Shown piece after piece: positions 10,760 to 21,476 of a stretch of 64,000 bases of DNA. Location: the NCBI GenBank assembly GCA_019096065.1, contig JAGUCH010000009.1:1498001-1562000 (forward strand), written 5' to 3'. The translations under genes were made by a program, and so were the position numbers. How positions within the stretch are numbered: the stretch's first letter is position 1; each line of letters starts with the position of its first letter. The stretch is from Paracyclopina nana (taxonomy: Eukaryota > Arthropoda > Copepoda > Cyclopoida > Cyclopettidae). Under the pieces are notes generated by a model. The model was not told the DNA's origin. It made no database searches and was given only the letters and a program-made list of their open reading frames with translations.

Positions 10760-13700
10760 TCACAGCGCTACGTCTCGATATTTATCCGCGTGGTCAGAAT
10801 ATTGCCCCAGCGACTGTTTACTGTCATTACTTCTGAAATGCATAAATGGTTTTGCACTTCCACGCAAAATTCCATCCTCGTAGCCAAAGTTGAGAGCTCC
10901 TGTTGAATGAGCCCGGTCGAGAACCTGCAAAAAGGCCATTAGCAAAATTCGAAATTGTGATAATTAAGCAACTCACTTGGTTAGGATATGTTTTACTGGC
11001 AATGCCAGACCATATACTAGAAGTGTCATCTTCCAAATTGACGAGAGATCTGGGACGATACCACTGAAAACAAAGAAAATCAATTTTGAGCCTTGCATTT
11101 TGCCATCAAAAAATGCTGAATTTTTCTTTTTCAAAAGATTTCATGTTTAGTTGCATTGATGAATGTCCCATTATTATTTTATTCGCAAACCTGGAGACTT
11201 TTTTCGTTCTGCTTCCATGGAATCCCATTTAAGGCACTCATTGGCCTTTGGTAGTAATCATCTTGGCCTTGAAGGCCGCCACGGCCGTAAGGGCCAGCCA
11301 CAAAGACAGGCTCGTCGGGATCCAGTCCAAAACTGGGCAAGTCGTACTGAGAATGAGTCCTATACACAAGTCCGCTAGTGAATTTGGAAGTGTCAAACTC
11401 AGTGCGGTGGTAGCCGGTTAATTGAGCAGCGCTCAGCTGAATTGGCGGACTAACCAGCTCGTTGAGGCCGCTGACGCGCGATGCTGAGACAAACTGAGAG
11501 GCGGACGAAGCGGAACGCTTCAGGTATTTTGACTGAGGTGAAGCGTATTTGGTGACTGAGAGGCCCAAGTGCGGCTGACTCGAAGCGTAGGCGTTGTTCT
11601 GATATCCGAAACCGCCATTTTGCTTCGTTTGGTACTCTCCTAAATAGGCACCATTCACCTGAAAACAATTGACAGCTTATTTCCAAGTACAAGCCAGCCC
11701 CAATCATGAATGCATCACTCGTATTTGCAACCTAATAGGATTTGCCTTGAAAAAAGGATCCAAGGTTTTGTCAAATGAAAACTCCGTGTTGGCCATGTTC
11801 ATCTGCTTATTTTGGCATAATTTTGGGCATATCATTGCAAAAAAAAATATTATAATTTTTCGTCAAATGTTCAGCCTTGAAAAAAGGATCTAAGGTTTGC
11901 TGAACTTTGGGCGTATCATTGCCAAAAAAATTATTATTTTTTGCCAAATATTCAGCCCGGTTTCTTCAAGCATAGTACAATAAACAAGTTAAGTCAAGAC
12001 AAGCTGTGACAAAAAATGCCAAAAAGTCAAGTTACGCCTCCTGACTAAAGGGCGATCACATATTCGAATTTTTAGTCAAGTTACGTTGCTAAAACAGCAA
12101 CCTAACTTGATCAGTTAAGTTCAGCTTGCTCTAGCCATGTTCGGTTTGTTTTAGCAATGTTCAGTTGACCGCTGAGCTGACATGCCAACGCGTTGTACAT
12201 CAGCAGCTTATGAGCAAATTTAACTTTTCCCTATTGAGCGAGCTTCATTTACTACGCTTATGAGAACACTTTTTGTAGCTAAGTTCAATTTGGCAACTGA
12301 ACTTAGCTGGGCAAGTAAGCTAGTACTACATAAAATCAAGCTAAGTTAAGCTCTACCTACATAAATATCTGGGAACGGAACTGAACTAAACTTAACTTTT
12401 TACCTAACTTAACTTGACTAACTGGCCAATACGGGAACGCCCTTAAAATGCTGATTTGCCTTGTTGGAACTTGGCTACTGCCAGGTGAACGGGGCCTCAC
12501 TATTTGTTGTTGAAGAGCTCTCGCAAAAGATAATACAAAAGGCTGCTTCATTAAGTATGTGATGCATGCAATGTCTGAGACTGGAGGAACAACAGTTGAG
12601 GATAAACCATGCAGGAATCCTGGCACATAAGTTGACTCATGATTTGCATATCAAGCTGCTTACCACGTTCAAACTGTTGAGAGATTTCTGCACGGATTTC
12701 TGATCTCTCCACCAGCTGTACAAAGATTGAGCTGCCACCATGCCACACACTGATATGGAAACTCTCAATACCCACAGACCCACCTCAATCACCCCGTATG
12801 TGTTGCCCTCCTGAAAAATGGCATTAGAGGGAATTTTCTGAATTAATTCAAAGCATTCTCACCCAGTAGTAAATGGCCATGAACAGAACCATGCCAGCCT
12901 CTGGACACATCAATAAAAGGTTCAGCAGCAGCCATGCCAACAGAAGCCTTGTCCTTTTGGTCCTTAATCCAACCAACATGGACAGAGACAGCAGAGACAA
13001 AAAGAAGTATGAGAGTGCCAACAAATAGGCTGGAATTGGCAATCGAACTGGAAAAAACAACAAAAAAACGAGACGTTCATATGAAAGTTGTACTGCTATT
13101 TTTCAGGCATTTTGACCAAGGCCAAGCCATTTCCTGATTAGGCATTGTTTGCTTATTTATCAAGATATACCAGTATGCCTGGTCCAATTTTGAAAATCTG
13201 ACACAAAACTTTTCCTTGGTCATGTGCACATTTATGGCAGGACAAGGCCAATCTCACCTTCTGCTTCAATGATCCACCAAAGTTCGATGCCAAACGACAT
13301 GAGATAAAGCAGCTGAAAAAGTTGCAAATGATTAATTGACTTAATTCTCTGGGTATTTTCGAGGGGCAAGTGGATTTCTACATTTATGGAATTAGTATTT
13401 CATTACATCTTTGGTTTTTGTGATTTGCTTCATTTTTTATTATCCCACGTGGAATTACTGCCCTCGCTGGCTCGGCTAAGTAAAGCTTTACTTGGGATTT
13501 TCCATTCTGAAATCCTCGCTCAGCTATTTAATTGCCAGTTTTTACGTAACTAGCTCAATTTGAAAGAAGTATTTCTTTTCATGACCAAAAAGTGAGTACT
13601 TGAAATAATGCGTTAACGTGTTAATTAGCCAAGGCTGCTATAAATGCTCCATTTCAACGTTTTTAGCATGTTAATTTTAAATATGTTAGAAAAGCTTCTA

Positions 13701-14566
13701 GACTAGAATCAAGAAAAAGCATTATTTACAATTTTCTTGCTTCCAAAAATCCAATCTGCCAAAATAATGCAAAAGAAAACTCTAATGCCCTGTTCATGTA
13801 TAAAGAATGCCTTAAGGTATGGAAAAAATTGTCATAAGGAAAAGTGAATCTGTTGCTGACTGCCACTCTACGAGATCAGCTTGGGGCCGAGCAGCGTTTT
13901 TAATGGCAATTTTTGCTATTTTGTCTCATGGTTTTCAGCATATTTCAAAAAAAACGAGCTTTCATCATGTGTTTATTTGATAAAAAATGAAGTTCAACTT
14001 TTGATTTTGCTCAAAAGGACTAAAATGTGGAGCTCTTAATAGCCAAATTTAGATTTGTTTACTTTCAGGTTGACTTAAAGTCGATCTGATTTTTTTAGTA
14101 TCAGCTGGCGCTTGTCATAAGACAATTTTACTCCTTTCCTGAATCTGTTTTTCGTGCATTTTCCTAAGGAGTTTGGGGCGTACATGAACAGGACATAATA
14201 TTTGCTTAGCCAAAAGAATTTTTTTCGCTCCCTTTATGCTAGGTTGATTTTCACAGAAGAGCGATTATTTGGAAGATTTATGCAAATAGAAACCACAAAT
14301 TCTTGCACTACACACTTTGCTCTTGACCTTTTCACATTCTTATATACCAAACTCCCTAGGGAAATTGCTAAGGAGAGCTTTTCTTTTCTCAGCAAAGCTG
14401 TGATTACTATCAAGGCTCCACCTCCGTACGAAATCTTTCCCGATTGCAAAAATAAATTGGGTCATTTTTATCAGCCAGAGCCTTTTTTACTCACCATGGA
14501 AGTGATTCCAAAGAAAATGGAGGCTGTCAGAAGACTACAGCACATACACGTGGACAGCAGTGCCAT
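10760..14566 (-). CDS. Four-transmembrane protein with long cytoplasmic tail (LAPTM/pasiflora-like topology)
   Basis: Seven exons: 14495-14566, 13258-13312, 12863-13047, 12664-12810, 11191-11658, 10977-11063 and 10760-10924. Together they code 392 residues with every junction in frame. The ATG at 14566 is preceded in frame by a stop, fixing the start. The protein opens MALLSTCMCCSLLTASIFFG and has four hydrophobic segments within about 145 residues: the N-terminal one, PAYLLALSYFFLSLLSLSML, LLLAWLLLNLLLMC and the following stretch, and VGLWVLRVSISVCGMVA. A CC pair just before TM1 and the short loops resemble arthropod tetraspan proteins of the LAPTM/pasiflora type; this is a topology match, not a proven family. 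The last 230 residues are a Tyr/Ser/Gly-rich hydrophilic tail. Introns 1 and 4 each carry a short transposon. Confidence 0.8.
12049..12443. mobile_element. MITE, AGGGCG family, 395 bp, TAA duplication
   Basis: The element begins AGGGCGATCACATATTCG and ends with the inverse of AGGGCGTTCCCGTATTGG, and is flanked by TAA on both sides (12046-12048, 12444-12446). It is filled with subterminal words such as CTAACTTAACTTGACT in both orientations. It lies in intron 4 of the four-TM gene. A second, right-truncated copy lies at 38361-38711. The 3-bp TAA duplication fits PIF/Harbinger-type transposition. Confidence 0.8.
13786..14195. mobile_element. MITE, TGCCCTGTTCATG family, copy 1 (410 bp)
   Basis: Termini TGCCCTGTTCATGT and ACATGAACAGGACA are inverted repeats with one mismatch, flanked by TAA on each side (13783-13785, 14196-14198). 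The copy is intact and lies in intron 1 of the four-TM gene. Sister copies are at 18265-18669 and, interrupted by another element, at 24611-25862. The 3-bp TAA duplication suggests PIF/Harbinger-like mobilisation. No coding capacity. Confidence 0.9.
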
Positions 14567-14639
14567 GCTTTCACTTTCTTGTTCTTCACCATTCAGGCAT
14601 CATTAAACCTTTACCCTTGGCAGTTATGTCACACATGCT

Positions 14640-15580
14640 TCGATCGAGGCTTTTTCTATATCTTGGGCCTAAAATAGAAGGAAAAACTCTTTGAAGGCAA
14701 CTTTTACTCGGCTATTACTGCAGCTGAAATACCCTTTAAGCAATTCCTTTCTCCTGTCATGAATATTAAGCTTACACATTTTTTCAGAAAATTGCAGTTT
14801 CTCTCAAAAATGCAACTTGCTATTGCCTTAAAATGCATTATTACACCTGATATTCTCTAAATTTAGAGCCAAAGTCGCTTTCATTGCTCAAGTCTTCCAA
14901 GAGAAAGCTGATGTAAAACTGCACGTAATGTCATGACGTTTGATAATCTTGCTAAAAGCACCTGAGGTCAATTTTTGAGTAGACTTTTTTTGTCGCATCT
15001 TACACTCGTAAGAGTAAATTGCACTTTGGGCCTGTTGCGTAATGGCAAAATGTGGCATGTGCGCAAAAACATTTGGTTGGTGAGTACGCCACAAAAAATT
15101 GTTAAGCAGACTGCGCACCAAATGAAAACGTCGTTGGTACAAGATTTATGGGACTCGCGCGTCTAGTATTTTGACTCGGTATGCTGCTGCAACGCCCACC
15201 AAAAAGATGAAAAAAGGATGCTGGGTGATAAAAAGTGTGTGGTGGCCAACGCCATATTTGTCATAATGTTTGTGGGGGTTGATTCTTTGGGTGCCACATT
15301 TTTCATTATTTCCCTGTAGCTGTAGTACTATTTCTTTCTTGTGCATGCAAAAGACATGGAAAAACCCATCTCTCTTGGTGCATAGCTTATATATAGACAG
15401 AGAGTGTCAATAATTTAGCTGGAAGCTAGCTGCCAAGGATTGACAATTGATGTATGCAAAGTAGATGAGTAGGCCCATCTGGATGAGAGTGTATAGTATT
15501 TTTGTTGCATTAAGCCGGCTTTCCTGAGGAGAATGTCAATCTCCCTAGTTTTACCCAACATAATGTTGATCTCTGTCGCA
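14640..15580. other. Intergenic, nothing recognised
   Basis: No gene or repeat with clear ends is visible; short open frames on both strands lack splice context or recognisable sequence. Confidence 0.45.
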
Positions 15581-15581
15581 G

Positions 15582-15704
15582 GATGAGAAAGAGGATATGG
15601 CCATGTTCAACATTGATACCAATCAATACAAGACATTACTTCAACAAATAGTGAAACCCAAACAGATTTCTAAGACCGAGAAAGCTTTTCCTCTAGTAGC
15701 ATAA
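15582..15704 (+). CDS. Candidate orphan terminal exon (40 codons)
   Basis: After the acceptor ATCTCTGTCGCAG a phase 0 frame runs 40 codons from DEKEDMAMFNIDTNQYKTLL to FPLVA and TAA at 15702-15704. The charged, non-repetitive composition looks like a real C-terminal exon, but I found no in-phase upstream exon nearby and recognise no family. It could belong to a gene with long introns, or be chance. Confidence 0.3.
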   Translation, partial: DEKEDMAMFNIDTNQYKTLLQQIVKPKQISKTEKAFPLVA

Positions 15705-15900
15705 TTTGTACAGTTTGTACGTTTACCACGTCATTTTAATAAATGCAGCAAATCCTACTTTATCCACCGTGAGCGAAAGGAAAAATGCAAATCAAAGCCC
15801 AATAAAACACATTTTTGTCAACTTGGCGGTGGGTTCACTACATACGGCAGTGAAGCGAAAATCCTCGTATTTTGCTGAGATTTGGCGTGCGCTCGCATCT

Positions 15901-15962
15901 ACCGTACAATAATGACCTTTTTTTAATCACATGTGAAGAAATAATATCCATTATTGTACGGT
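15901..15962. repeat. 14-bp perfect inverted repeat with 34-nt loop
   Basis: ACCGTACAATAATG (15901-15914) is repeated as its exact complement at 15949-15962. It lies just beside the tRNA-like sequence on the low-coordinate side and may be a short hairpin element or part of the same repeat. Confidence 0.6.
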
Positions 15963-16003
15963 TGCGCTTGACAACTTGAGAATTCGTCTTCAATTATAAA
16001 AAA

Positions 16004-16074
16004 GACATCACCAGGATTCGAACCTGGGTCTGCTGAGTGAAAGCCCTGTACACTACCACTATGCCACCAGAGTA
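16004..16074 (-). other. tRNA-like sequence (degenerate tRNA or tRNA-derived SINE head)
   Basis: Read on the minus strand there is a good A box (TGGCATAGTGG) and a near-perfect T arm with B box (CCAGGTTCGAATCCTGG) at tRNA spacing, with TTTCAC where the anticodon loop would be (a Glu-type TTC reading). However, the acceptor strands (ACTCTGG and TGATGTC) do not pair and the anticodon stem pairs poorly. This is therefore not a functional tRNA by inspection; a tRNA pseudogene or the pol III promoter head of a SINE fits better. Confidence 0.6.
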
Positions 16075-16338
16075 CATTTAAAGGCTAGCTCTAATGTGTG
16101 ATTTAAAATTGCATGTAAAAGCGCCATCTATTGAAATGACTCTGCATTTAGCAGTGACTGTTGACTGCTGAGCTTTTGTGTTGCTAACCTGAATATACAC
16201 GCGCGCGCGATTGACCGCAAAGTTTTACCTGCAAACGAGCTATCTGTTTTAGGGCCAATTTAATTGTTAAATCAATCAATTTTTTGCCTTTAAAAGTACT
16301 ATTGGGACTTTTGACCCTCACGAAGCTGACAAAAATGT

Positions 16339-16420
16339 CAATACTGTCCTGATGACTCGTCCATATAGGGTTTTTCGCTCGCGAAAAACTCTATATGGAC
16401 GAGTCATCAGGACAGTATTG
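16339..16420. repeat. 82-bp near-perfect palindrome
   Basis: The two halves, from CAATACTGTCCTGATGACTC to its complement ending at 16420, match along about 40 bp with one G/A mismatch and a tiny central loop near TCGCTCGCGA. Weak symmetry continues a few bases outward (ATGT / ACAT). It would form a very stable hairpin in DNA or RNA. No target duplication is obvious. Confidence 0.88.
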
Positions 16421-16910
16421 TTACATTTCTATTAGCTGAGAGGGCTGAGCACTACATAGAGGTGTATAATTCTATAGTTATAATTCATGCTGCGCATGCT
16501 ACAAGTCACCCTGGCATCATTTTATTAGTTTTTGTAAGCCCAGTACCACCAAAATGTGAGCTACTACATGAAATGATTACTCAAGAATTATAAACATCTA
16601 GCAGATCTGAAGGACTTTTGCGTTAATCGGTTCACGGTTAAACAATCTAGATAGGAAATTGGAAATGTCCCTTGAAGGACACGTAACATCACCATTTTAT
16701 AACGCATCAAATTGCTTGTTCTTAGTATCCTAAACTATAATGATGGGTGTGTGTGGTTGCAATGCCCATTTAGCAAAACACAATAGCCAATTTCACTCGC
16801 AATTCTAAAGGCTCTTGAGCATTTTATAGGTTAAACAGTAGCATTTGGCCCATAAAATGCCTCGTAAAACAATGTCCTATTGACATCGCGCACAAACGAG
16901 AAATTTTCGC

Positions 16911-17083
16911 CTATATAAAAGGGAGAAATGCCAAGGCCAACTGACACTTGAATGAACATTTTATTAATCACAATGATTAGGAAAAAAAATAATAAGTCGT
17001 TCGTCTTCAGGAAAGTTGTGCTTTCCCATCAAAAAATATTCAATAAGTCGTCAGACATTTCTAAAAAATATGTACGCACATAG
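16911..17083 (+). promoter_or_regulatory. TATA-box-like site followed by a 43-codon small ORF
   Basis: CTATATAAAAGGG at 16911-16923 is a near-ideal TATA element. About 32 bases after it an ATG at 16952 opens a 43-codon frame beginning MNILLITMIRKKNNKSF and ending at TAG 17081-17083; a shorter frame from an ATG at 16928 precedes it. The pairing of a strong TATA with a nearby start is suggestive, but AT-rich DNA yields such strings by chance and the peptide is unrecognised. Confidence 0.22.
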
Positions 17084-18264
17084 CTTACGAACTCCATAAA
17101 TGCATATTTTCATGCAAAACACGCTGAATTAGATAGTCTGAAGGGTTGAACTGTACAGTTTTACAGCCTAGACAAGGCCAAGCCTATTACAAAAATAGCA
17201 AGTACATTGTTATGCTAAACAGGTCCACAGTTTAAAGTGACCCTGGCTTCAATTACACCATGCACACACCCACAAAAAGCAACTTTTTATGATCTAATTG
17301 TTGCTTTACTCAGGCAATTGCTGACATGTTTAGTATTTGAGCAATTCTTACCACCTTGTTGTTGATTTGACGGAATTGTTGGCGTTTTTGCGTTGAACTG
17401 AAGCACTATGTAGTGCCTATATCACCATCTACCTGGCAAAGGTGGAAATCATGCGCGCACGCGCGCACGCATCAGCTGCTTTGACAGGCCGGAAATGAGT
17501 GCCCGCATGCTCAGCCCGCCGTATTATTTCATTGCGGAGATTTCCCTCCCGTTTGACTGCTGAGATAAGAGCCAAAAGAGGGAAGAAGAAATCTTGATCT
17601 GGCTAGCACGCCGGACATCATTCGTCACCACAGCCATTATAATCACAAGAACTTGCCCACATTGGGCACAGATTGCGAAAAAGAGGAGGAGAAGAAGTTT
17701 CTCTGACGAAAAAACTTTTTTAACAAGCTTGGGAATCCATCAGATAAAGGTTGCAGTACAACCTCTCCTTTTATTCTTTTGAATTGTACATGCTTATATG
17801 TAGTGGCTTGCTAAAAAACGGCTTTTGTAGCTTAATTCCTGCCAAATCAAACGGCGCAGAACTTTTAAAAGTGCTTCCAAAAAATCAAGTTTTTGCTCTT
17901 TTTAGACGAGCAGTGCATTAAATGTATGCTTCAGTTGTGATAACTTCCAAGTGCATTTTATCTCTAATGGGCTCAGAAATTAAAAATAGCCTCGCAATGC
18001 TGGATTCTACAAAGGAAAAAGTCCAGAAAATATGATGAATATGCTTCACTACTTGCTCATGAGCTAGTTGTCATATTTACCTATTGTATTCAAATACAGC
18101 TTGCATCAAATTGAAGGAAAAGTGAAACTCAGTGTTTGCATAAGGATTCATGATCTTGTAAATGTCACTAGCTCAGGTGTGAATAGAAAGAGGCAACATT
18201 TTGTATAACTGAGTATTACTATGACACAACAAGACACTAGAGAAATGTACTTGACGTGGTTTAA
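17084..18264. other. Intergenic, nothing firm
   Basis: A purine-rich, possibly coding 38-codon stretch ends at a TGA near 17706, but no splice context or family supports it. The remainder shows no gene. Confidence 0.4.
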
Positions 18265-18669
18265 TGCCCTGTTCATGTATTAAGAATGCCTTAAGGTATG
18301 GAAAAAATTGTCATAAGGAATAGTGAATCTGTTGCCGACTGCTACTCTAGGAGTTCAGCTTGGGGCCGAGCAGCGTTTTTAATAGCAATTTTTGCTATTT
18401 TGTCTCATGGTTTTCAGCTTTTTTTCAAAACAAACTAGCTTTCTTAGCGTTTCTTTGATCTAGATGAAAAACTAGTGATTTTGCTCAAAATGCCTAAAAT
18501 GCGGAGTGCTTAGTTGCCCAAATTAGATTTGTTTACTTTCCAGTTGGCTTAAAGTCGATCCGATTTTTTTAGTATCAGCTGGCGCTTGTCATAAGACAAT
18601 TTTTCTCCTTTCCTTGAGGTGTTTTTCATGCATTTTCCTAAGGAGTTTGGGGTGTACATGAACAGGACA
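18265..18669. mobile_element. MITE, TGCCCTGTTCATG family, copy 2
   Basis: A 405-bp sister of the element at 13786-14195, with the same termini and flanking TAA at 18262-18264 and 18670-18672. The internal sequence aligns along its whole length with scattered substitutions. Confidence 0.9.
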
Positions 18670-18802
18670 TAAATGCTTGCTAACGAATGGTTATGAGTCG
18701 AAGGAGGTTATTGCAATGTTGCATGATGTTTCTCAAATTGTAATTAATCAATTTCATTATGCGAAGCATAACTGTAATTTCTTCCACGTTGTCATCAACT
18801 TA

Positions 18803-19024
18803 GGCCCTGTTCACCTGCAATAATATCAGCAAAATAACGCGCGATATTATGCTTATAATTGCAAATATCCGGTATTTGTGAAATCATTTTTTATATTTTG
18901 ACTTCGGAATCGATCTATTGGTACCAAAAGCCATTCTACTTCAAAAATAAAATTCTCAGTTTCTCAGTACTTCTCTCCAATATTTTGCCGAAATAACGGC
19001 TAAAATAAGCAGGTGAACAGGCCC
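18803..19024. mobile_element. MITE, GGCCCTGTTCACCTGC family, copy 1 (222 bp)
   Basis: Termini GGCCCTGTTCACCTGC and GCAGGTGAACAGGCCC are inverted repeats with one mismatch, flanked by TTA on both sides (18800-18802, 19025-19027). Copies of the family lie at 30448-30669 (TTA) and 28441-28649 (TGA). The TWA-like 3-bp duplication again points to a PIF/Harbinger-type source. Confidence 0.9.
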
Positions 19025-19029
19025 TTATT

Positions 19030-20017
19030 CATGCGATATCCCACTGTGAGAAAATCCAGAAAAGCTCCCTGCACTCCCAATGTGCATGTTATTCACGTCA
19101 AAAAGCCTCTTGAAGAAAAACACCATAAAAATACCATTGTGAAAGCCAAAGAGCCTTTTCCAGGCGACATTTTGGTGTAGCACATATGTATCAAAAATTG
19201 TACGAGGGTTTATTTTGAGAAGTCTCCCCGCTGTGGAATGGAAGGAATGTAACGTACCGTGAGGTGAAAAAAGTGGCAGTACATTAAAAATGAGGGCGTG
19301 GGATGAGGTCACAAGTTCACAGACTTGTCACTGCGTTTCTTCTGTTGGCTCCACCAAATAATATGTGCTCATTACTTGCCGTAAAATTGGTGCACCATGA
19401 TTTTGGTTATACCCCGCAAAAAGCTGGCCTCATTTCCTTCTTTTTCCTCTCTAAGGGTCGATCTCATGTTCGTTCGGCCATGTTGCTACAAAGCTCAATT
19501 TGAAAAATGTACAAACGCGATGTGGTGTTCATCTTCGTCATCTTTCATTATCAAAAGGTTACTTTTGATTTCAAGGCTCCGTCATCTTCTTACTTAGGAA
19601 CATTATTTTATATGTTACTAACTATTTTAGGATTCACTTCTCTATAACTGTTTCAATGTTTTCTTCATCTGATATCTGAAGTTGGAAATTGCTTTGTTTC
19701 AAGCTTCAAATATGGCATTTAATCTGAAACCTACAAACAGCGACGATATGCTAAAAAAAATGATGATTGGAGTGAGCAAAAATAGCCTAACGTGCCCTAA
19801 AAATGCAGCTCGGCCTCTAAGCTGATCCTGAAGCTTGCTTAGCTCTGACCTTGCTTGATCAAAAAATTGAGGACGACCTCAAGATTGTTTACCCCCTTTG
19901 AAGTCTCAAATTAAAGCCAAAGGCGTTTTCTCACTGTTTACATAAAATGTGCGTACGCCTTTACATAACACCATCCTTTGTGAAAGCCAGCTTTTATTCA
20001 TTAATAAATAGTTTTTT
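19030..20017. other. Intergenic, nothing recognised
   Basis: No convincing gene or delimited repeat is visible here. Confidence 0.4.
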
Positions 20018-21466
20018 TCAAGAGCGGAGAACAAGCAAAGATGGGCCAACCTTCGCCCTGAAGTTTTCATGTTTGCCTTCCACGAGTTTCTGCTTCCCCT
20101 TCAGCTTTCCAACATCTTTGTAGAACAGAGTTTGCTCTGAAATATGGCTGATGTGGTCGGGGTTTTGTGAGTAGTCCTCTGGAATTTCCGAAATCACCAC
20201 CTGGTTATTGGCAGGGAATGAGGGTGGTGCAGTGGAGAAGAAACCACCAGCAGAATTGTGGTTGACCACTGGCAAACTGGCATGCCCAGCTGGCACAGCT
20301 GGAATGTAGTTGAAATCATCAGCAAAACTGGGTGGCGAGCCAGAATTAACCGGTTGGCTCAGTGGAATGCCATAAGAGTCCCCTTGCTCATCAATTATGG
20401 GCTTAATGTAAACTGGGCCTGGAGTTGGCTCATTATTGTTATAGTTGTTGGTGATGTAAACTGGTTCAGGTGATGGCACGACATAGGTAGGATTAACCGG
20501 TTGGCTCACAACAACAGGACTGTAGGAGATTGTGGGCTGGGGCTGTTTGTAACTGGATTGAATTGTGGCAGCTGATGTGGTGTAACTGGTTTGAGCTGGA
20601 GCGTAGTGAACGACTGGAGCTGGTTGAGCGTAACTTGTTTGAACCGGTTGAGGTGAGGGAACGTAAGAGGACTCAGCTAAGTAAAAACATGCTGTTTTAC
20701 TTCATAATTAACCCAATAATGTGGTGCTTATTCTAAACATCAAAAAGAATCCTTCAAAAGAAGTAGAAGATGGAAAAAAAAATTGTTTTCTCTGGTAACG
20801 CCGAATTATTGCAGATCACTTTTCAGGTTTGACATTCGTGAAAACACCACATTTGCATCTACACGGCACAACATACCTGGTTGGGGATGTACTACAACTG
20901 GTTTAGTATTGTAAATTGGCTTCCAATTTCCATAAATTATAGTTGGCATGTTTTGCATAACGTTGCTCACCATCCTGAAAGTAGAGAAGAGGTTGCGTGA
21001 CTTCATTACAAATGTTCCGATTGAAGTCGCTGCTCAATGAAGCTTGCCTGTGGCCCAAGTCAGACATGGAATCAAAGCCTCTGCCAATGTTGTGAGCAAA
21101 ACCTCTCATCATGTTTGGAATGGCCTCGAGGCCGACAAAGCCAGCTCTTTTTGACCTCCCTGAAGGCTGTGGAGGGTCTACTAGGGAAGAAAACGAATTT
21201 TAAGCTCAACTGGCCAATTAATTTCAAAGAAAAATTCTTTCAGGCTTTCTCATGCATATGAAATGAGGCTTTTAAGGCTAAATGAGAGAAAAAAGATGAG
21301 GAGACCCTTGGGGCTAGATTGAGTTGAAATTGAATAATGGAAAGTTACCTGCTGGTGCATTATCATTTTGAATGGGTTCATCAAGGCCCAGTTGGTATGG
21401 CAAGCCAGCAGCCTTTGTAGACTGAGAGCAAAGGCCAAGGGCCAAATAGGCAATTACCAAGGCAGT
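20018..21466 (-). CDS. Secreted Pro/Tyr/Val-rich structural protein (5' first exon not fixed)
   Basis: Four exons join in frame: 21349-21466, 21048-21180, 20877-20974 and 20018-20676, giving 335 residues after an unplaced first exon. The first visible exon is a signal-peptide core (TALVIAYLALGLCSQSTKAA). Next come a dibasic SKR site and an unusual mid region. The long last exon is rich in Pro, Tyr, Val and Ser with repeated motifs (QTSYAQPAPVVHYAPAQTSY; PVNPTYVVPSPEPVYI), then an acidic/basic tail to LLVLRS. Composition suggests an extracellular matrix, cuticle or eggshell protein; no chitin-binding domain is visible. The second intron begins GC rather than GT (CACAG then GCAAGC). A phase 0 mini-exon reading MVI, then GTGAGA, at about 22519-22527 could supply the start; this is speculative. 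Confidence 0.72.
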
Positions 21467-21476
21467 CTGTAAGTAA

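Noticed and set aside
10442-10906. Plus-strand 154-codon frame
   Set aside because: It crosses the 36-bp tandem duplication and overlaps antisense to the last exon of the four-TM gene.
16004-16074. Functional tRNA-Glu
   Set aside because: Acceptor and anticodon stems do not pair, so only a tRNA-like label is supported.
16339-16420. Possible hammerhead ribozyme (contains CTGATGA and GAAA)
   Set aside because: The core elements do not have the needed stem I/II/III arrangement; the sequence is explained by a simple palindrome.
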